Shown here piece after piece: positions 59,113 through 64,000 of a stretch of DNA of 64,000 bases. Source of the stretch: Aurelia coerulea. Lineage: Eukaryota; Cnidaria; Scyphozoa; Semaeostomeae; Ulmaridae. A program made the position numbers and the translations under genes. The DNA is taken from assembly GCA_039566865.1 (NCBI GenBank), contig CM076952.1:15520501-15584500 (forward strand), read 5' to 3'. The notes beneath the pieces were generated by a model that saw only the letters and a list, made by a program, of their open reading frames with translations, did no database searches and was not told where the DNA came from. Numbering within the stretch: the stretch's first letter is position 1; each line of letters starts with the position of its first letter.

Positions 59113-60938
59113 GAATAGATGATGTTGTTTCATTTAACTAAAGTAACAATCCGCCAACAGAGTACAGCCAGTCCCCGCATATAAGGAACAGACACATAAG
59201 AAACTGCAGCCTGCCTTCGTAAGAAACATTTTCTCCTGTATAAGAAACTAGACAGCTTTTTTTTGTAAGTTCTTGTAAATTGTTAAAAATTATGAAGCAG
59301 GATTTATTGCAATATCAAAGTTGTTTTTCCAATCTTTCATATTTGATACCAAAACACACAAAATAATACATAATTATTTGAATGTTTCAGACCTTTGCAA
59401 GTATTCAGTATGGTCCAAGAATTTGAAAAATACTACTGAACTAGCTACTTAACAGAGGAAAGCATGGTAAATGAAAGGGAAGTTTCTTATTGGACATATC
59501 AGAAATCTGCCAGTCTTTTTAAAGATATTTCCTTACATCTGAGAGACAAAAGAGCCCGATTAACAATGTTGAGTTCGTTGTATGGGGGTACTTAAGCTAC
59601 GGCAAATAGTAAACTTTTCGGGCCAGCAGCGGGCTTTTGTCATTTGATGTAGCGTAAGAAGAGTAGCCATGTGTGTGTAAACTACGCCCCCCCCCAACCA
59701 AGGAGTCCCTCAACAGGAATTTAACAACCAACTGCTGAAAATATCAGATGCATTGATAGACTTGATAAAAGTTTCGAGGAACGTTGTCTATTTTCCGTTA
59801 TGGCGACCATTTGCGAAAAGATCCTTCACGCCATGAGAAAGTTTGAGGCAATATCTCTTCTTTTTTATATAAAAACTGGAAACATAACAAGCAAACCTTA
59901 AAAACAAACAAAACAAATAACATACTTTGATCTAAACTTGAGCTTAGCCATTAGGTCGCAGATAATAACTATGCTAATCAACTGCACAATTATAGTTGGA
60001 AATTACACAATAGCACGATTAAGGGCCAGGCCAGGTGATCGTTCATCACAGGAGGATTTCAAAAAATCTAATTTTTGCAGCAAGGAAGGTGACATTTACA
60101 ATATGGTTATGAAATGTGACACAAAAGTATCGTCGCTTATACGTAGGGTGGATCACTGACCAAAAAGATCGTTAAAAAAATAATACGTATTTTTCATCAA
60201 ATACTAACAATCTTTGAAAAAACTTGAATGCTGTACAAATTTGGTTTGCTTTCTAGAGGACTGATATGCCCATTGCCCAATTGAATTTCAGGATAAGAAT
60301 CAGTCGTGAACAAGGTGATAGAATGGACGATGATCTGTTTTAGGCGAAAGTAACTGGTGTCCTAAAATGATGTATTGGCGTTTGCTACATCGTACAATGA
60401 TGCATTGCGTACTGATTTAAATGAATCGTCTAGCATTTGAAGCTGAAAGGTTAACTCAAATTTAGAAATATATTTCTTTAAAATGGGTCATATCGGAATG
60501 TCGTTGTAGAGTTAAGGTCAATTTCACTTGTAAGTTATTTTTGAAAGGGCTCGAGAAAAGCTAACAATTACTATCCGATTTCGTTCTGTTCCGAGCTTTC
60601 AGTGACCACTCTCAGTCTTTTCTCTCTCGACTATCACACACGCGATTTAACACGTATACACTATACACCATTCGATTCGTTATTAAATGAGAAGTATTAA
60701 TTAGCCAAAAAGAATACAAAAATCCAAAATTGTGCGTTATACACCTGAAAACGCGAACATTGGACCTTCCCCCTTCTAGCACTTCCCTGTAGCCCCAGAT
60801 ACGTTTCATATACACCTCCATGAGATCTTGGTTTTCTCGACATATTAATCTAGCCAACGGTGTCTCAAATTTCCTTTGCGTGTCTTAGCTCCAAATGAAT
60901 ACTCATTGGTTGCTGAAAATTTGATTTTGAGTAAAGGG
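59113..60938. other. Intergenic, nothing firm
   Basis: TAAGAAAC phrases at 59195-59250 recall the inside of the MITE at 48746. A C-run at 59691. The frames at 59938-60159 and 60612-60857 have no recognised similarity. Confidence 0.4.
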
Positions 60939-61220
60939 CTGAATACTTTCTTAGCGTTAAACTCTTCTGTTGTCAATGATTGACCACAGTTCATTAAACA
61001 AACTTCAAATATTCCCAAAATGCTACTTATGTAAATCATTTATTGATTCATACCAGTACCTTTAGGCACACGCAGATAAACTGAATACTTTCTTAGCGTT
61101 AAACTCTTCTGTTGTCAATGATTGACCACAGTTCATTAAACAAACTTCAAATATTCCCAAAATGCTACTTATGTAAATCATTTATTGATTCATACCAGTA
61201 CCTTTAGGCACACGCAGATA
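60939..61220. repeat. Exact tandem duplication, 142-bp period, two copies
   Basis: 60939-61080 and 61081-61220 are identical apart from the last bases, from CTGAATACTTTCTTAGCG to CACACGCAGATA. Very recent by its identity. Confidence 0.93.
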
Positions 61221-62059
61221 CACCATTTTGGGGCGTACTCGGTACTCTATTCGAGACAAGCCCCTATGTTCACTAGGAAGCACTTTCTATGCCCTGGAAT
61301 AATTTTGATATTTACCAATGCTGTCTCTATACTTTTACATCAAAGTTGAATATGTAGCCACACTTGGCACATCAGGTTGTATTTGCAGTTCAATTTACAT
61401 TTGCAGTTCTGAGAGGTAATTTGCTTCTTTCGCTTTTCTGCAACTGTTTTGATGCAAGATGTGGTGATGGATAATTTTCTTTATCTGTGGCAATTTCATT
61501 TCCAATCTGTCAAGGCAAAATTACAGATGATCAGAGCTTGTTTACAAATAGTCACAACTGACACATGCTACTTTGCAGGAGCACATGCCTAGATTTATTG
61601 CAATAGTTCCATCAGTTTGGTTGATTTGCTACAAAAAAGCGATTTTCAACGAAGAAACAACGCGACTTTACAGTTGCTTAGGAAAACATTAGTGTAGTTA
61701 ACAAAGCTGCATTAAATACATTGAAACATGGATGCTACATGGACCAATCCTGCAAGTGAAAAGACGAGTTAACTGAAACATACAGCGATAACTCCTCATT
61801 AAAAACAAGATGTTCAAAGTCAGCCTGTTCAGTTTCTTGACATTTTGGAAAATACTCGGAATCTGCGTCTACTAATGTCAAGGAAAACGTAAAGTTATAT
61901 TTCCAGGTTCTCAAAATAGTTCCTGAGCTTTTTCAAGAAACTAAAAACAAACAAAAACATCAGCATGTAGTTTCCTGTATAAGTTCCCTGTGGTGGGTTC
62001 CTACCGAAGCTTTTGTTGACAGTATAGCGGCGTTAATCTAAAGCTGAATTCCTATACTC
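61221..62059. other. Intergenic, nothing recognised
   Basis: AT-rich. No open frame with similarity and no clear repeat ends. Confidence 0.45.
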
Positions 62060-62735
62060 ACTCACAGGAGCAAATACCCCGATACCCCGAGGAGCAAAAG
62101 GCTGTGACTTCCCCGAGGCCATTTAGACATTGAGCTAAAACTACTATGGTCTGTCTCAAATTACTTGCCATGAGAAATATCTGCGATCAGGTTGACTTTT
62201 GTTTTGGATTGGTAAATAAGGCATTATCGCAAATATTGCATGGCATCTAATTTGAGATAGACATTTAAAAATACAAGACTTAACTAAAGAAAAACAAGGA
62301 CAAAAACAAAATAAACTAAAATGGAACATTGTGGCTGTGATGAAGTGACTTATAACGGAGTTCTTTGGAATTTTCTAACCGAATCGACCAGATTTGTGGA
62401 TAAATTTTAGAGTCAGAAGGAGTATGTTTTTGTTAAGTTCGTTGGGGAAATTTTTATCACCAAACAATAAAATCTGCACTAGAACATTATTTTGGACATT
62501 GGTATATCCTTATGGTCGCAGCAAAGCAAAAACTCCAGCGAGAAGATCTCTGCGTGGTACTGCAAGGGAAGGGCAAAGCAACAAAAAGTGTTCTGTATCC
62601 TCAATACCATCGTTTGAAGGGCACATTGGGTTTTGGTATCCCTAAAATTGTGCTTGAATTTGTGAAAGTTTAGTTTGCTGAGACCAACCCTGAGTTGAGT
62701 GAGATAGGATAAACCAATAGCAAACTCTCGCATAG
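62060..62735 (-). mobile_element. LINE 3' fragment, same family as 19804-21566
   Basis: GGAGCAAAAGGCTGTG and CCCCGAGGCCATT at 62090-62125 match 19912-19945. 62380-62720 matches 20040-20360 (AATCGACCAG, AACAAAAAGTGTTCTGTATC-like, AATACCATCGTTTG). Minus-strand translation gives the [14 protein letters not shown] C-terminal tail in broken form. Confidence 0.75.
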
Positions 62736-62973
62736 CCTATGAGTAGACCCATTATTCAAAAGTAGGATGGGTCTACGAAAAAAGACCAAAGGCTAGCTAC
62801 GGCCGCCCAAGTAATTATGTCTAATTATCTTATCCCCCATTTAAATAATATGTGAAACACATCTCAACAAAGGCAACGTAAATTAAGTTCCAGAAATCTG
62901 GAATCCGCAGTTGCAAGCCTTTGCTCTTTGTCTCGCACACCCTTTCTTCTTTAAATGATGGGTCTATTCGTAG

Positions 62974-63286
62974 ATGTCTCGTTCAATTCCTACCCTGACC
63001 ATCCCCCCCGGGCAACCCAGGGGTCAACAAAAATTCCTTGCTCAAATGCCCGGGGGCCGGGGAAAAATTGACGGTCAAATGCCCGGGGGCCGGGCACTGA
63101 AAAAATGCTATATTCCCAGTTACTGTATAAGCAAAAGCTCTTGTTGTTGCCAAATGCTACTCAAATGCCCGGGGGCCGGGGAAAAATGTATGGTCAAATG
63201 CCCGAGGGGCCGGGAAATTTTTTGTGCAAATGCCCGGGGGTGTCCCGGGGGGGGGGGATGGTCAGGGTAGGAATTGAACGAGACAT
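62974..63286. mobile_element. CCCGGG-rich palindromic element, copy 2
   Basis: Ends ATGTCTCGTTCAATTCCTAC and GTAGGAATTGAACGAGACAT are perfect inverted repeats. Internal copies of AAATGCCCGGGGGCCGGG in the same order as at 14975-15275. Spans the long frames at 62974-63270 and 63105-63300, which are a by-product of the repeats. Confidence 0.8.
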
Positions 63287-63312
63287 AACCCACACAATTA
63301 TAACAAAGTTAC

Positions 63313-63393
63313 CTTTGGTCTCTCAGAACTGTTTGAAGAATCTTCGGGTTCGCTTTCTTTGCTGTCACAAACCTGATCTTCGCTGTTTTCATC
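63313..63393 (-). CDS. Possible internal coding exon of a minus-strand gene
   Basis: On the minus strand an 81-nt stretch has an acceptor (TTTCTGAAG) and donor (GTAACT) at its ends and is open in one frame for 27 codons. It encodes an acidic, serine-rich peptide (starts DENSEDQ, ends SSERPK). Length is a multiple of three. Flanking sequence is AT-rich and intron-like. Product unknown; the rest would lie upstream at 63.4-64 kb and beyond, or downstream on the minus strand. Confidence 0.35.
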
Positions 63394-63629
63394 CTTCAGA
63401 AATACGTAACAAATCAAACATTCAGTTTCATATTGAGATATTGACATCAATAAGGAGAAAAGCGACACCAGACGAGAAGATTGAAGTTCATTTTGAAGTA
63501 GGAACAGATTGCTATGCAATTTCATTTCAAACATCTTAAACAGATATATCCATGCGGATATATACTGATAAGATAATTTCGTGGCGGAATTTGAAAGTAG
63601 TTCCACTCAATACTATGTGACTAGGCCTG

Positions 63630-63930
63630 TACATCAAACATGATTTTACTATTCGATTAATTGTGTGCAAAAGTGCCGATCAATCGAAGGCCTGAATGTA
63701 ATAATTACGTCATGGGCAGGAACAGCCAAAAGTAGCTATATGATAGATTTCCAGTAATAAAGGGTCCATCATAGACAGAATAATCGATCAGACGATCACT
63801 GCACTATCTTCAACGGCATTTCGGGTTCCATTCAAGATAATTTTCTTATAATCGATCAAGAATGAAATCGATTAGTGACTCAAAATCCATTATTTCAGCA
63901 AAATCGATTATCACCTGTATTCGGTTAATT
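63630..63930. repeat. Cluster of ATCGAT / TCGATTA motifs
   Basis: About nine ATCGAT-, TCGATTA- or GATCAATCGA-like motifs within 300 bp, in AT-rich DNA on the upstream side of the possible minus-strand exon. Could be a decayed simple repeat or a homeodomain-type binding cluster. No further evidence. Confidence 0.35.
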
Positions 63931-64000
63931 GATAGCCTGCGCGCAGAATTTACGGAACTCAGACTACGGACTGGGCAGGAGAACACGGGAGGGCTAGTTA

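Noticed and set aside
62974..63539. 144-residue plus-strand frame as a gene
   Set aside because: Its first part is the CCCGGG element and its second part is antisense to the possible minus-strand exon.

Overview
The window is nuclear DNA of an animal, most likely a marine invertebrate. A cnidarian would fit, but the sequence alone does not settle the phylum. The evidence is a split gene with GT-AG introns, very dense non-LTR retrotransposons and foldback DNA transposons, AT-rich background, and G/C-tract repeat ends. There are no operons, bacterial ribosome sites, rRNA genes or CRISPR arrays.

The one gene I can assign firmly is a complete MLH1 (MutL homolog 1, DNA mismatch repair) on the plus strand, 14241-43306. 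It has seven coding exons (14241-14400, 26803-27051, 29875-30540, 32790-32922, 34669-34817, 40759-41303, 42992-43306). The splice phases all agree and the joined frame is 738 residues, from the GHKL ATPase at the N terminus to the terminal FERC. Its introns add up to about 27 kb and hold most of the repeats.

Region by region: 1-9.7 kb is intergenic, with foldback elements and a LINE tail. 9.8-13.3 kb is a stack of nested DNA elements with readable target-site duplications. 13.3-14.2 kb holds a tRNA-like sequence and the MLH1 promoter side. 14.4-26.8 kb is intron 1, with a CCCGGG-rich palindromic element, a CR1-like LINE interrupted by a second LINE (11-bp target duplication intact), a further LINE tail, a 178-bp-arm palindrome and a 139-bp-arm foldback. 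27-43 kb is the rest of MLH1, with three more LINE pieces in intron 5. 43.3-51.4 kb is intergenic, with a LINE tail, a degenerate tandem repeat and several inverted-repeat elements. 51450-53241 is a Ginger-like DNA transposon derivative (TGTCG ends, CATG duplication). 54560-55198 is an intronless ORF with an R-N-x3-H signature like that of HEPN RNases. 55-63.3 kb holds more foldback elements, two local tandem duplications and a second copy of the CCCGGG element. 63313-63393 may be an internal exon of a gene that continues outside the window on the minus strand.

All nine LINE pieces I recognise, including the six inside MLH1, lie on the minus strand, antisense to MLH1. Apart from MLH1 and perhaps the HEPN-like ORF and the edge exon, I see no other cellular gene. 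Most long open frames are LINE remnants, intron read-through or frames through G/C-rich repeats.
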